Source of the DNA: Blastocatellia bacterium
GTDB taxonomy: Bacteria; Acidobacteriota; Blastocatellia; Pyrinomonadales; Pyrinomonadaceae
Direction of reading: 5' to 3'
Assembly: GCA_013697915.1 (NCBI GenBank)
Contig: JACCVY010000121.1
Span: forward strand, 1-35,667
DNA length: 35,667 nucleotides
The position numbers and the translations under genes were made by a program. Positions within the stretch are counted from its first letter, which is position 1, and each line of letters begins with the position of its first letter. This document shows, piece after piece, positions 24,188-32,956 of the stretch. The notes beneath the pieces were generated by a model. The model was not told the origin of the DNA. It did no database searches and worked only from the letters and a program-made list of their open reading frames with translations.

Positions 24188-25362
24188 TGGTTCTTCACCT
24201 CTTTCGCGCGATCGATTGCCGACGGCGGTTCTTGTTCAGCGATTGATACCCCGCCGGTACCGACAGGCTTATCGCCTTCCGGCCGGCGTCGCGCGCGCTT
24301 TAACCACGAGAGACCAAATTCCCGCGTGCCGAGAATGCCCTGTGGCCGCGTAAGCATGATCAGAATTAAGAGTGCAGCGAAAATGACGAGTCGATAGTTC
24401 GCGAGTTGAAGAAGGAAAGTATGTACTGATGCCGGTATGTTGTCCGCCCCAAATATGGAACTCAAAAGAGATTCCAAACGAGGCCCCAGCGTTCTCAGCA
24501 GTTCAGGTAAGAAGGTAATAATGATCGCACCCAAGATTGCCCCTGTCAGCGAGCCCATGCCGCCTAGTACGATCATGATGATGATTTCAAATGAACGAAT
24601 AAACTGAAAATCGTTGGTGCTTAAGAACGACAAATAATGTCCGGCCAAAACCCCGGCCATGCCGGCAAGCGCCGAGCTGATAACGAAGGCAAGCACTTTG
24701 TAGCGCGTAGTGTTGATGCCCATGGCTTCGGCAGCCAGCTCATCTTCGCGTATTGAGACAAGTGCCCGGCCAGCGTCCGAATGCACGATGTTGTAAACGA
24801 TGACGATAGTGATAATCGCAAAGGCGTAGACCCACAAGAAGTTTGCGTAACCCGGAACGGTGAAGCCGGTAGCACCGCCAACGCTGTCGATGTTGAGAAT
24901 AACGATGCGAATGATCTCGGCAAATCCCAAGGTGACTATGGCCAAGTAATCACCGCGCAAACGCAAAGAGGGAATTCCCACGATCAGCCCAGCTAAAGCA
25001 GCGACGATCGCGCCGACCAGAATTGCCAGCAGGAAAATCAGCGCATGGGCCAGACTGCCGCCGACTATTCCACCCAGCGAGCGTTCCCAAGCCTGAGCGT
25101 AGTAGACCGTAAGGTAGGCTGAACTATAAGCGCCAACGGCCATAAAGCCCGCATGGCCAATAGAGAACTGTCCGGTAAAACCTGTGATGAGGTTTAAGGA
25201 AACCGCAAGAATGATATTGATCCCAGCGAGTACAATCAACCGCGCGTAGTAGGACGGAACGCCAAAGCCAAACAGCCCTTCCTTGCTCATGTATTGGTTG
25301 ATAACGACGAGCAGGAGAAAGATGACGAGGGCGGCGAGCAGACGTTTAACTAGAGTGGGCAT
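24184..25362 (-). CDS. livM: Branched-chain amino acid ABC transporter permease (LivM type)
   Basis: 392-residue inner-membrane permease with eight or more hydrophobic helices. Family segments include LITGFTGQFSIGHAGFMAVGAY, GIPSLRLRGDYLAIVTLGFAEIIR, EDELAAEAMGINTTRYK and GGMGSLTGAILGAI. The C-terminal cytoplasmic tail (RPQGILGTREFGLSWLKRAR onward) is longer than usual, rich in Arg then acidic residues. Forms the translocation channel with LivH. It is separated from livH by a heptamer-array gap and overlaps livG by four bases. Confidence 0.93.
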   Translation of the reverse strand: MPTLVKRLLAALVIFLLLVVINQYMSKEGLFGFGVPSYYARLIVLAGINIILAVSLNLITGFTGQFSIGHAGFMAVGAYSSAYLTVYYAQAWERSLGGIVGGSLAHALIFLLAILVGAIVAALAGLIVGIPSLRLRGDYLAIVTLGFAEIIRIVILNIDSVGGATGFTVPGYANFLWVYAFAIITIVIVYNIVHSDAGRALVSIREDELAAEAMGINTTRYKVLAFVISSALAGMAGVLAGHYLSFLSTNDFQFIRSFEIIIMIVLGGMGSLTGAILGAIIITFLPELLRTLGPRLESLLSSIFGADNIPASVHTFLLQLANYRLVIFAALLILIMLTRPQGILGTREFGLSWLKRARRRPEGDKPVGTGGVSIAEQEPPSAIDRAKEVKNQ

Positions 25363-25372
25363 CTATAAAATT

Positions 25373-25457
25373 TCCGATTGCGAACTGCCGATTGCCGGTT
25401 GAGAACAAGAATCAGTAAGCGTCAATTAGAAATCGGCAATCGCAAATCGGCAATGAC
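25373..25457. repeat. Inverted heptamer array (GCCGATT / CAATCGG)
   Basis: Left arm 25373-25407: TCCGATT, GCGAACT, GCCGATT, GCCGGTT, GAGAACA. Right arm 25423-25457: CAATTAG, AAATCGG, CAATCGC, AAATCGG, CAATGAC. It fills the whole gap between the livM start and the livH stop. Confidence 0.87.
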
Positions 25458-26374
25458 TAGACCTTCTCCCGGACCGTCGAGCCGAGCAGGCCCGTTGGCC
25501 GAAATAGCAGAACCAGAATCAGAATTGCGAATGCGACTGCGTCCCGAAACGTGGTGGGAACGCCGACGTTTTGCCCGTAACCAACCACAAAAGTCTCCGC
25601 GATGCCGATGAGCAGCCCACCCAGAACCGCCCCGGGAACGTTGCCAATACCGCCCAGCACCGCAGCCACGAAAGCTTTAAGTCCAGTTATGATCCCCATC
25701 AGCGGATCGATCTGCGGATTGTATTGAGCCGTAAGCACGCCACCCGCCGCCGCCAGCGCCGAACCGAGCGCAAAGGTGAATGAAATAATAAAGTCGGTGT
25801 TGATGCCCATTAACTTGGCGGAGTTAAGGTTGAAAGATACGGCGCGCATCGCCGTGCCGACTTTTGTTTTGAAGATCACCCACTGCAGCAAAATCATCAA
25901 CGCTACTGACACCGCAAAGATCAATATTTGCGATTTCGAAATCGCGGCATTGCCAAACAGCGTGTAACTTTGCTCGCGAAGCAATTGGGGGAAAGCGCGC
26001 GGCGCGGCGCCGAGTCGCGCCACAAACAAATTCTCGATCAACAAAGAAACGCCGATGGCGGTAATCAACGTAGTCATGCGCGCATATTTGCGGATCGGAC
26101 GATAAGCGAATCTTTCAATTGCCATTCCCACCAGGGCCGCGGCGATCATCGAACCGATCAGCACCACGCCAAGTCCAACTAGAGATGGCCCAGTCGCAAA
26201 GCCCAGTTGAAAAGCAAGAAAATAACCAACGAACGCACCCACCATGTAGATGTCGCCATGCGCAAAATTGATCAGGCGCAAAATGCCGTAGACCATGGTG
26301 TAGCCCAGAGCGATCAGCGCGTAAATCGCGCCGATCGTCAGGCCATTAATTAGTTGCTGAACGAAGGTGTCCAT
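25457..26374 (-). CDS. livH: Branched-chain amino acid ABC transporter permease (LivH type)
   Basis: 305-residue inner-membrane permease. It opens with the family-typical QQLINGLTIGAIYALIALGYTMVYGILRLINFAHGDIYMVGAF. Further conserved parts are KVGTAMRAVSFNLNSAKLMGI (cytoplasmic coupling loop), GGIGNVPGAVLGGLLIGIAE and the C-terminal RPTGLLG. Second half of the LivHM channel. It begins 6 bp after the stop of the binding-protein gene, so it is in the same transcript. Confidence 0.94.
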   Translation of the reverse strand: MDTFVQQLINGLTIGAIYALIALGYTMVYGILRLINFAHGDIYMVGAFVGYFLAFQLGFATGPSLVGLGVVLIGSMIAAALVGMAIERFAYRPIRKYARMTTLITAIGVSLLIENLFVARLGAAPRAFPQLLREQSYTLFGNAAISKSQILIFAVSVALMILLQWVIFKTKVGTAMRAVSFNLNSAKLMGINTDFIISFTFALGSALAAAGGVLTAQYNPQIDPLMGIITGLKAFVAAVLGGIGNVPGAVLGGLLIGIAETFVVGYGQNVGVPTTFRDAVAFAILILVLLFRPTGLLGSTVREKV

Positions 26375-26380
26375 TGAAAC

Positions 26381-27697
26381 TTATTGGGGAGACGCCGCGG
26401 GCTTTTTAGTTTCAACAGCGGGGGAGGCCGCTTTCGCAGGAGCGGGCGCAGTTCCCGGGTTCGCCGGAGACGAGCCCGGTGCAGTTGTCGATTCAGTACT
26501 TGATGTAGCGGGGGCTGCCGGGGAAGTTGCGGGCGCGCTCATGCCTTCGGGATAGATCGTTTCTACGTAGATGTATTTCTTATCCTGAAGTTTAAGCACG
26601 ACTGCCGGCTTGACGGCATTCCGTTCACTATCCAGCGAGATGGTCCCAGTCACACCAATAAAATTCTTGGTAGCAGCTATGGCGTCCTTAAGTTGTGGTC
26701 CTTCCGTGGTGCCGGCGCGTTTGATGGAATCGGCAAGCACCATCATTGCGTCGTAACCCAGGGCCGCGAGCGCATCAGGCACGTTTCCATTGCGGGCTTT
26801 GTAAGCAGCCACAAATTTTTGGATTGCCGGTGAGGGATCGTCAACCGAATAGTGATTGGAAATATAATCGCCATTCAACGCGTCGCCGCCCAGGTCCCAG
26901 AGCTGGGTTGAATCCCAACCATCGCCGCCCAACATCGGGGCTTTGATGTCCAATTGCTTTGCCTGTTTGGCGATCACGCCGACTTCTCCGTAATAGCCGG
27001 GCACATAAATCACGTCCGGATTTGTCGAGCGAATTGCTGTCAACTGGCCTTTGTAATCGCGATCACCCTGAGTGTACGACTGTTTGTTCACGATCTGTCC
27101 GCCGAGTTTGGTAAAGCTGGCTTCAAAAAATTCGGTGAGCCCGCGGCTGTAAGGCGAATTGAAGTCGAGCATGATGGCGGCCTTCTTCGCCTTTAATGTG
27201 TTCGCCGCAAACTTGGCCATGACGGCGCCCTGGAATGGATCGATAAAACAGACGCGCGAAATGTAGTCGCCGACCTGAGTGACTGCCGGATTCGTCGATG
27301 ATGGAGAAATCATCGGCACCTTTGCGGCTTGTGCTTTGGGCGCTGCCGCCAATGTGTTTCCGGAGGCCACTTCACCGAGCAGCGCAACGACGCGATCCTG
27401 ATCGATAAGTTTTGTTACGACTGTGGCTGCTTTTTCCGGGCGGCCTTCATCGTCTTCGGAAAGAATCGTGACTTGCCGGCCATTGATTCCTCCCGCTTTG
27501 TTAATCTCGTCAGCAGCCATCTCGACGCCATTCTTGGTTGACTGCCCAAAGTTTGAGGTGCGTCCCGTTAGGTCGCCGTAATAACCGATTACGATTGGGC
27601 CCGAGTTGCCGCCAGCTCCTGGTCCACCTTTGCGTTCACAAGCAAAGACAAAAAGTAGAGATGCAATCAATCCAAGCGATAGTAGAGTTCTTTTCAT
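26381..27697 (-). CDS. livK: Amino-acid ABC transporter substrate-binding lipoprotein (LivK type)
   Basis: About 438 residues from the ATG at 27697, chosen because GAGGA lies five bases upstream and it opens the signal MKRTLLSLGLIASLLFVFAC. The cysteine in FVFAC is the likely lipidation site, so the protein is probably anchored to a membrane. Periplasmic-binding-protein type 1 fold follows: VIGYYGDLTGRTSNFGQSTKNGVEMAADEINKAGGING, then NTLAAAPKAQAAKVPMISPSSTNPAVT and GYDAMMVLADSIKRA. The last 55 residues are a Pro/Ala/Ser/Thr-rich tail (SAPATSPAAPATSSTESTT onward) absent from classical LivK, probably disordered. First gene of the importer operon; ligand not deducible, though branched-chain or other amino acids are the usual ligands. 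Confidence 0.92.
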   Translation of the reverse strand: MKRTLLSLGLIASLLFVFACERKGGPGAGGNSGPIVIGYYGDLTGRTSNFGQSTKNGVEMAADEINKAGGINGRQVTILSEDDEGRPEKAATVVTKLIDQDRVVALLGEVASGNTLAAAPKAQAAKVPMISPSSTNPAVTQVGDYISRVCFIDPFQGAVMAKFAANTLKAKKAAIMLDFNSPYSRGLTEFFEASFTKLGGQIVNKQSYTQGDRDYKGQLTAIRSTNPDVIYVPGYYGEVGVIAKQAKQLDIKAPMLGGDGWDSTQLWDLGGDALNGDYISNHYSVDDPSPAIQKFVAAYKARNGNVPDALAALGYDAMMVLADSIKRAGTTEGPQLKDAIAATKNFIGVTGTISLDSERNAVKPAVVLKLQDKKYIYVETIYPEGMSAPATSPAAPATSSTESTTAPGSSPANPGTAPAPAKAASPAVETKKPAASPQ

Positions 27698-27861
27698 ATT
27701 TTCCTCACGCAAGCGAAAGTTTTATTGGCGACCGACATCGGGGGGGGTGGAACCATGGCTGCGAGCTTTCGCCGCCGCTAGAGCAAAGCTTTTAATGTCA
27801 GCTTAAATCGAGCCTGCATAATAGCTGCGAGTGCGTTACTGGCGCAACTTTGTGCGGTTTA

Positions 27862-27947
27862 GTAAAGCAAACTGTTAGTTTGCGGCGTCGCGTGTTGACC
27901 GTGGTGGCCTCAGCACTGCGCGATCGCAAACTAACAGTTTGCTTTAC
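27862..27947. repeat. Perfect 23-bp inverted repeat (REP-like)
   Basis: GTAAAGCAAACTGTTAGTTT plus GCG at 27862-27884 is exactly inverted at 27925-27947, with a 40-bp spacer. Each arm itself holds a small palindrome (CAAACTGTTAGTTTG). It resembles the ends of the transposase element at 11953-12475. Confidence 0.85.
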
Positions 27948-27979
27948 AGCATCGCCTCTGCACAAAAGAGTAGTTCTCA

Positions 27980-28191
27980 GTCCGCAGTAGGCGGACGAAT
28001 GATACAAGCCCAGCAGTTCACTGCTGGGGTAAGAGGCGAAAGGAACGTTAGTCCGTGAAGCGGACGGCTGAATGATAAGGACACACGATGCCAACTCTTT
28101 TCAACCGTCCGTTACACAGACTTAGACTCATGTTCGCAGGGCTCCCAGCGCTAAATCGCTGGGCTATTATCGGTCGTCCGCTAACGCGGAC
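27980..28191. repeat. Inverted pair of REP units with two stem-loops each
   Basis: Left unit: GTCCGCAGTAGGCGGAC followed by CCCAGCAGTTCACTGCTGGG. Right unit, inverted: CCCAGCGCTAAATCGCTGGG followed by GTCCGCTAACGCGGAC. A third GTCCGTGAAGCGGAC hairpin lies near 28053-28067. The 576-bp gap 27698-28273 between the divergent liv operon and decarboxylase gene consists largely of such units; promoters for both sides must also lie here. Confidence 0.8.
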
Positions 28192-28273
28192 TGGATGCAC
28201 CACCTTTTGTGCAAAGCTTTAAGGTACCCCCGAACCTGGAATTTAGTTTGTCTGTCATCTAGACTGCGCGCCG

Positions 28274-29761
28274 ATGAGTGAATCGCAAACAAAACTTTCG
28301 CCGCCGCTGGGCGACATGAACGCTGAGGAGTTTCGCCGGCATGGTCACGAGTTGATCGACTGGATTGCCGGCTACTTTGAACGCATCGAGGAGCTGCCGG
28401 TGCTCGCGCAGATCGAGCCGGGCGATCTCAAGGCGCAGTTGCCGGCGTCGCCGCCGCAAACCGGCGAGTCGATGGATCAGATTCTAAGAGACGTCGATAG
28501 ACTGATCGTTCCGGCCTTGACTCATTGGAGTCATCCTTCGTTTTTTGCTTACTTCGCCACGTCCACCTCGGCGCCTGGGATCTTCGGTGAACTGCTCAGC
28601 GCGGCCTTTGATAATAAGGCGATGCTGTGGCGGACTTCTCCTGCTTCGACTGAGCTCGAAGAAGTGACGCTCGATTGGCTGCGGCAGATGATGGGACTCG
28701 ACGGGGGCTTGAGCGGAATCATTTACGACACCGCGTCGGTTTCGAGCATGCATGCAATTGCGGCCGCACGCGAAGGCGTGGAGATGCGCATTCGCGAAGA
28801 GGGAATGAGCGGCCGCAGCGATTTGCCGCTGTTGCGAGTGTATGCTTCGGAACAAGCTAACTCTTCAATCGACAAAGGGATCATAACTCTGGGGCTGGGC
28901 CAGCGGGCGCTGCGAAAGATTCCAACCGACAGCGAGTTTCGAATGGACCCACAGGCCCTGGCCGCAGCCATCGAGGAAGATAAGCGCGCTGGATTTCTCC
29001 CGTTTTGCGTCGTGGCCACCGTTGGCACTACCTCAACTTCGAGCATCGATCCGGTTCCGGCGATTGTTCCCATCTGTGAACAGCATGCGATGTGGCTGCA
29101 CGTTGACGCCGCATACGCAGGCTCGGCGGCCGTTGTACCTGAACTTCGTCATGTGTTGGCTGGTTGCGAGCGCGCGGATTCGCTCGCCGTCAATCCGCAC
29201 AAGTGGTTGTTTACGCCGTTCGATTTGTCAGTTCTTTATTGCCGGCACCTGGATTTGTTACGACGCGCGTTCTCGTTGGTGCCGGAATATCTGCGCACAC
29301 CGGAACAGGATCAGGTGCGCAGCGGATCAGACTATGGCGTCCAGCTTGGCCGGCGCTTTCGCGCGCTGAAGTTGTGGATGATCATTCGCTACTTTGGTCA
29401 TGAGGGACTCGCGGCGCGCATACGCGAACATTGCCGGCTGGCGAAACTGTTTGCTTCCTGGATTAAAGAAAGCAACGACTGGGAATTGATGGCGCCGTCG
29501 CCTCTGGCTTTAGTTTGCTTTCGTGCCAGTCCGAATCTCCCTGACGTTGCACCGGCGGCGCGGGAAGGACGTCTGGACGTCTTGAATGAAGCAATCATGC
29601 ATGGCGTAAATGCGACCGGAAAAGCACTGCTCTCGCACACAAAGCTGAATGACAAAATTACTTTGCGACTTTCCATCGGCAACATTCGAACCAGCGAAAG
29701 GCATGTTCGTCAGGTTTGGGAATTATTGAACGAGCAGTTAAGGTTGCTGGCGCAGAAGTAA
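28274..29761 (+). CDS. Pyridoxal-dependent group II amino acid decarboxylase (aromatic-L-amino-acid decarboxylase-like)
   Basis: 495-residue PLP enzyme of the DDC family. Motifs: N-terminal FRRHGHELIDWIAGYFERIE and LTHWSHPSFFAYF (substrate-pocket region), WLRQMMGLDG, cofactor-contacting HVDAAYAGSA (aspartate to the pyridine nitrogen) and the Schiff-base lysine in SLAVNPHKWLFTPFDLSVLY. The C-terminal LRLSIGNIRTSERHVRQVW is typical. Bacterial members decarboxylate tryptophan, phenylalanine, tyrosine or DOPA, or in some cases act as aldehyde synthases; the substrate is not fixed by what I can see. It is divergent from the amino-acid importer and followed by a Dabb protein. Confidence 0.92.
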   Translation: MSESQTKLSPPLGDMNAEEFRRHGHELIDWIAGYFERIEELPVLAQIEPGDLKAQLPASPPQTGESMDQILRDVDRLIVPALTHWSHPSFFAYFATSTSAPGIFGELLSAAFDNKAMLWRTSPASTELEEVTLDWLRQMMGLDGGLSGIIYDTASVSSMHAIAAAREGVEMRIREEGMSGRSDLPLLRVYASEQANSSIDKGIITLGLGQRALRKIPTDSEFRMDPQALAAAIEEDKRAGFLPFCVVATVGTTSTSSIDPVPAIVPICEQHAMWLHVDAAYAGSAAVVPELRHVLAGCERADSLAVNPHKWLFTPFDLSVLYCRHLDLLRRAFSLVPEYLRTPEQDQVRSGSDYGVQLGRRFRALKLWMIIRYFGHEGLAARIREHCRLAKLFASWIKESNDWELMAPSPLALVCFRASPNLPDVAPAAREGRLDVLNEAIMHGVNATGKALLSHTKLNDKITLRLSIGNIRTSERHVRQVWELLNEQLRLLAQK

Positions 29762-29810
29762 TCCGGAATGAAGTCCTGGTGCGAAGGTTCGCGCTTGTGG
29801 GTAGAGGCTA

Positions 29811-30101
29811 ATGCTGACTCATATCGTAATTTGGAAGTATCGCGCCGACGTTGAGCCCGATATTCGCGCTGAGCACGTGGCCTTACTTCGTCACCTCGCT
29901 TCCGTCATTTCGGAAGTGCAAACTTTGGCCGTTGGTTTCGACACGCTTCTTTTGCCTCGTTCTTATGATACGGGTTTGGTTGCCACTTTTGCTGATCGCG
30001 CCGCTCTCGACGCTTACACAGTTCATCCCGAGCACATAAAGGTTGCCGAGTTTGGCAGCACCATCAGCGAAAAAGTCGCGTCGGTGGATTTTGAAAGTTA
30101 G
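29811..30101 (+). CDS. Dabb (stress-responsive A/B barrel) domain protein
   Basis: Small 96-residue protein with the dimeric alpha/beta-barrel pattern. It opens MLTHIVIWKY, has a central LAVGFDTLLLPRSYDTGLVATFADRAALDAYTVHPEHIKV segment (the 'F...ALdaYt.hP.H' motif is diagnostic), and ends KVASVDFES. Members are small dimers, sometimes heme- or ligand-binding or cyclases; no catalytic role is evident. It starts 49 bp after the decarboxylase and ends 9 bp before the PHP gene. Confidence 0.87.
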   Translation: MLTHIVIWKYRADVEPDIRAEHVALLRHLASVISEVQTLAVGFDTLLLPRSYDTGLVATFADRAALDAYTVHPEHIKVAEFGSTISEKVASVDFES

Positions 30102-30110
30102 TTCCTTCCT

Positions 30111-31322
30111 ATGAAGCGTTGGCAGAAACTTTCTCTGGTCCTGCTGGTTGTAATAACCTGCTCGCAGATTCCTTTCGCTTATCGCCGCTATCGACTTGGC
30201 CGCCTGCGCGACGTCATTCAACAGCTCAACTCGCAACGTCAATCAAAGCCCGACAACCAGTTTGTCGAGTACAAAGGCGTCCTTCATGTTCATTCTTTTT
30301 TGGGCGGGCACAGCTCAGGCAACTTCGAAGAAATCATTGCGGCTGCAAAACAGAATCAACTCGACTTCGTTGTGATGACCGAACACACTGCCGCCAACTT
30401 CAACACTGCGGCGATGACTTTGAAAGATGTTCATAGCGGTGTTCTCTTTATTAACGGCAATGAGGTGAGTGCTCCGACGAAAGAGCGATTGCTGATTTTT
30501 CCGGGGGACGAGGCGGCCAATCTTCCTGAAGGTTCTTCGCTGGCAGATGTGCTTTCACGAACGAAGGCGAGAGGTGCCCTGGCGCTTGTTGCTTATCCGG
30601 AAGAATTCAAGAGTTGGAACGCGCAGGGCTATGACGGGCTCGAGGTTTACAACGTCTATACAAACGCGCGCAAGCTGAATCCGCTTGTCATGTTGTTCGA
30701 CGGTCTGTGGTCCTACCGCAGTTATCCCGATCTGCTGTTTGCGACTTTTTATTCACGACCCGTCAATAGTTTAAATCTATGGGACGATGCGATTCGCCTG
30801 ACAAGCAGGCGGCTGGTGGCAACCGCCGGAAACGATGCGCATGCGAATGTGGGCCTGAGTCTGAACGACGTTGCCGGTAAGACCTGGGTTGGCTTTAAGG
30901 CCGATCCTTACGAGCGGAGCTTTCGCCTGGTGCGAATGCACCTCCTGCTGCCAACTGGTGAAGCATTGAACTCAAGCAGCCTGGTGCAAGCATTCTCGGC
31001 CGGTCATTGCTTCATCGGCTTCGATCTTTTCGGCGACTCCACCGGTTTCAGATTTATTGCCACAAACGGGAGCGATCAGAAGATTCAAGGCGATGAAATC
31101 GCATCCGGCGGCGGCGCGACCCTGTCGGTTCGGGTGCCGGTCAGTGCCCGGGTCGTCTTGTTAAAGGATGGAAAGGTATTCAGCGACGAGTTTGGGATCA
31201 AAGAGAAGGACTACGCGGTGACCGAAAAGGGAAATTATCGAGTCGAGGTTTACCTGCCGCAATTGCCAGGACCCGTCAGCAGCCAACCCTGGATAATCTC
31301 AAATCCGATTTATGTTAAGTAA
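30111..31322 (+). CDS. Membrane-anchored PHP-family metal-dependent phosphoesterase
   Basis: 403 residues. An N-terminal hydrophobic helix (KLSLVLLVVITCSQIPFAY) probably anchors or exports the protein. The PHP domain follows with GVLHVHSFLGGHSSG (HxH and a further His), DFVVMTEHT and the late ATAGNDAHAN motif, all metal-ligand motifs of the family. The C-terminal 100 residues (ATLSVRVPVSARVVLLKDGK, NYRVEVYLPQ) look like a beta-sandwich accessory domain. Substrate unknown; PHP proteins of this exported type are sometimes annotated as phosphotransferases or phosphoesterases. In line with the two upstream genes. Confidence 0.85.
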   Translation: MKRWQKLSLVLLVVITCSQIPFAYRRYRLGRLRDVIQQLNSQRQSKPDNQFVEYKGVLHVHSFLGGHSSGNFEEIIAAAKQNQLDFVVMTEHTAANFNTAAMTLKDVHSGVLFINGNEVSAPTKERLLIFPGDEAANLPEGSSLADVLSRTKARGALALVAYPEEFKSWNAQGYDGLEVYNVYTNARKLNPLVMLFDGLWSYRSYPDLLFATFYSRPVNSLNLWDDAIRLTSRRLVATAGNDAHANVGLSLNDVAGKTWVGFKADPYERSFRLVRMHLLLPTGEALNSSSLVQAFSAGHCFIGFDLFGDSTGFRFIATNGSDQKIQGDEIASGGGATLSVRVPVSARVVLLKDGKVFSDEFGIKEKDYAVTEKGNYRVEVYLPQLPGPVSSQPWIISNPIYVK

Positions 31323-31867
31323 GACAGACATTCTTCTTTTTTGTGAAGCAAGGTCAGGCCAGTTGAATGGAAAATCTGCTTTTCTCTTTCGAGTGACCTT
31401 TAAAGATAACCAGATTTTTGCTGTCAAAACGACATCGCCCCACGCGGGTTATTGTAGGCCCGGTGGGGCGAGAAAACCGGAAAGCTCCGGTCTTAATTAT
31501 CGTCGGAAGCGGCGCTTAAGTTCGCCGGGGGTACTGTAGAGGGTCATGTAATTTGACTCTGCTCTCGCCTGACTCCCGAGTGTTAGAGAGGTGCGAGTAC
31601 AGCCTTCCAATATTCTATTTTCAAGTAAGGCCAGTCTAGGCTTCCGTAGTATCGCTGTCAAGATTCAGCTTGACCGCAGTCGAAGCATACAAACGTAAGA
31701 CAGAGATTCTTCTCTGTCCATTTGTGAGTCTGAAATAGGTCGAGCCATCCCAAAAACGCTACGGCTCTTTGCGATTAGATTCTATTCGTGAACATAATCT
31801 GTTTCTGGAAGACATCTCCCCTGGAATTTCACATTCCAGAATTTTGACGAGCAGTTAATACTTAACG
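31323..31867. other. Gene-free 545-bp region with hairpins
   Basis: No convincing gene. Structures seen: a nested hairpin at 31436-31470 (CGCCCCAC/GTGGGGCG outer stem with CGGG/CCCG inside) followed closely by ACCGG/CCGGT at 31476-31491, and GACAGAGATTCTTCTCTGTC at 31699-31718. A related GACAGACATTCTTCTTT lies right after the PHP stop. The double hairpin could be part of a structured RNA; no known riboswitch was recognised. Confidence 0.5.
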
Positions 31868-32749
31868 ATGGAACTAACGATTTCTACGCCTTCTGATTTC
31901 AGTTTCAAGCGAACGGCGATCAGCCACGGTTGGTACGGATTACTGCCGTTTGAATTAGACCGAGAGAATTGGATACTGCGCCGCGTGTCGGATCTAAAGG
32001 ACGACAAGCCCGTCACCATCGCAATCACCGCGCGCAAACGGCAATTGTCTGTCAACACGTCGCGCCGTCTCAGTCAAAAGGCTTCCCGGCAGGTGATTGC
32101 GGACGTTCGCCATATGCTGCGCCTGGATGACGACATGGCAGGGTTTTATGGATTGATGGCGCGCGAGAACGATTTCGCGTGGGTTCCCACTCAGGGCGCC
32201 GGACGCCTGCTGCGCTCGCCGACGGTTTTCGAAGATCTGGTAAAAATGATCTGCACTACAAATTGTTCGTGGGCCTTGACCGAAAGAATGGTGACCGGCT
32301 TGGTGCAAAATCTAGGACGCGAATCAAATGATGGCCGCCGCACGTTTCCCACACCCGAAGCGATGGCCTTAATGCCTCTAAAATTTTTCACCAACGAAGT
32401 ACGGGCGGGTTACCGCGCGCCTTATTTTAAAGAGCTGGCCGATCGCGTCGCATCAGGGAGTCTGGATGTCGAGCAGTGGCTTCACAGCCCGCTGGCGACG
32501 ACCGAACTAATAAAGGAAATGCGGGGCGTGAAGGGAGTTGGACCATACGCGGCTGAAAACCTTCTAAAACTTCTGGGCCGCTATGACGGGCTGGCACTAG
32601 ATTCCTGGACGCGCGCCAAATTCTTCGTCGTGCGAAATAACGGACGTAAGGCGACGGACAAAAAGATCGCGCGCTACTACTCACGTTTCAACGAATGGCG
32701 GGGTCTGGTCCTGTGGTGCGACGTGACGCGCGACTGGCTCGAAGTTTAG
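31868..32749 (+). CDS. HhH-GPD DNA glycosylase (AlkA/OGG-like)
   Basis: 293-residue base-excision repair protein. The helix-hairpin-helix is MRGVKGVGPYAAENLLKLLG, followed by the GPD segment GRYDGLALDSWTRAKF, where Asp of LALDSW is the expected catalytic acid. Tyr occupies the place where bifunctional OGG-type enzymes have the Schiff-base Lys, so monofunctional base removal is likely. The N-terminal half (FSFKRTAISHGWYGLLPFEL) matches the DNA-3-methyladenine glycosylase/8-oxoguanine glycosylase group, with FEDLVKMICTTNCSWALTERMV in the core. Substrate could be alkylated or oxidised purines. Single transcription unit after the gene-free region. Confidence 0.9.
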   Translation: MELTISTPSDFSFKRTAISHGWYGLLPFELDRENWILRRVSDLKDDKPVTIAITARKRQLSVNTSRRLSQKASRQVIADVRHMLRLDDDMAGFYGLMARENDFAWVPTQGAGRLLRSPTVFEDLVKMICTTNCSWALTERMVTGLVQNLGRESNDGRRTFPTPEAMALMPLKFFTNEVRAGYRAPYFKELADRVASGSLDVEQWLHSPLATTELIKEMRGVKGVGPYAAENLLKLLGRYDGLALDSWTRAKFFVVRNNGRKATDKKIARYYSRFNEWRGLVLWCDVTRDWLEV

Positions 32750-32956
32750 TCTTTCCCAATACAGCGTGACATTTCTCAGCGTTCAAATAAGCAATCACTC
32801 CATTCGCGCCACCCACCAAACTCCAGACATTTTCATCCGCCCACTGCCTTCATGGCTCTGGGAAAACTTATTGACAACTTCCATGGCCATCGGCGAATCT
32901 AAGGCGCGAGGACGATCGCCGCAGAGCGAACTTGTGAACTAATCGGTATTTGCTTT

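Noticed and set aside
24029-24397. 122-residue plus-strand open frame
   Set aside because: Antisense to livG/livM, which overlap by four bases and have full family motifs.
31380-31560. Cyclic-di-GMP riboswitch
   Set aside because: Hairpins are present but the conserved core bases of the known class were not found.
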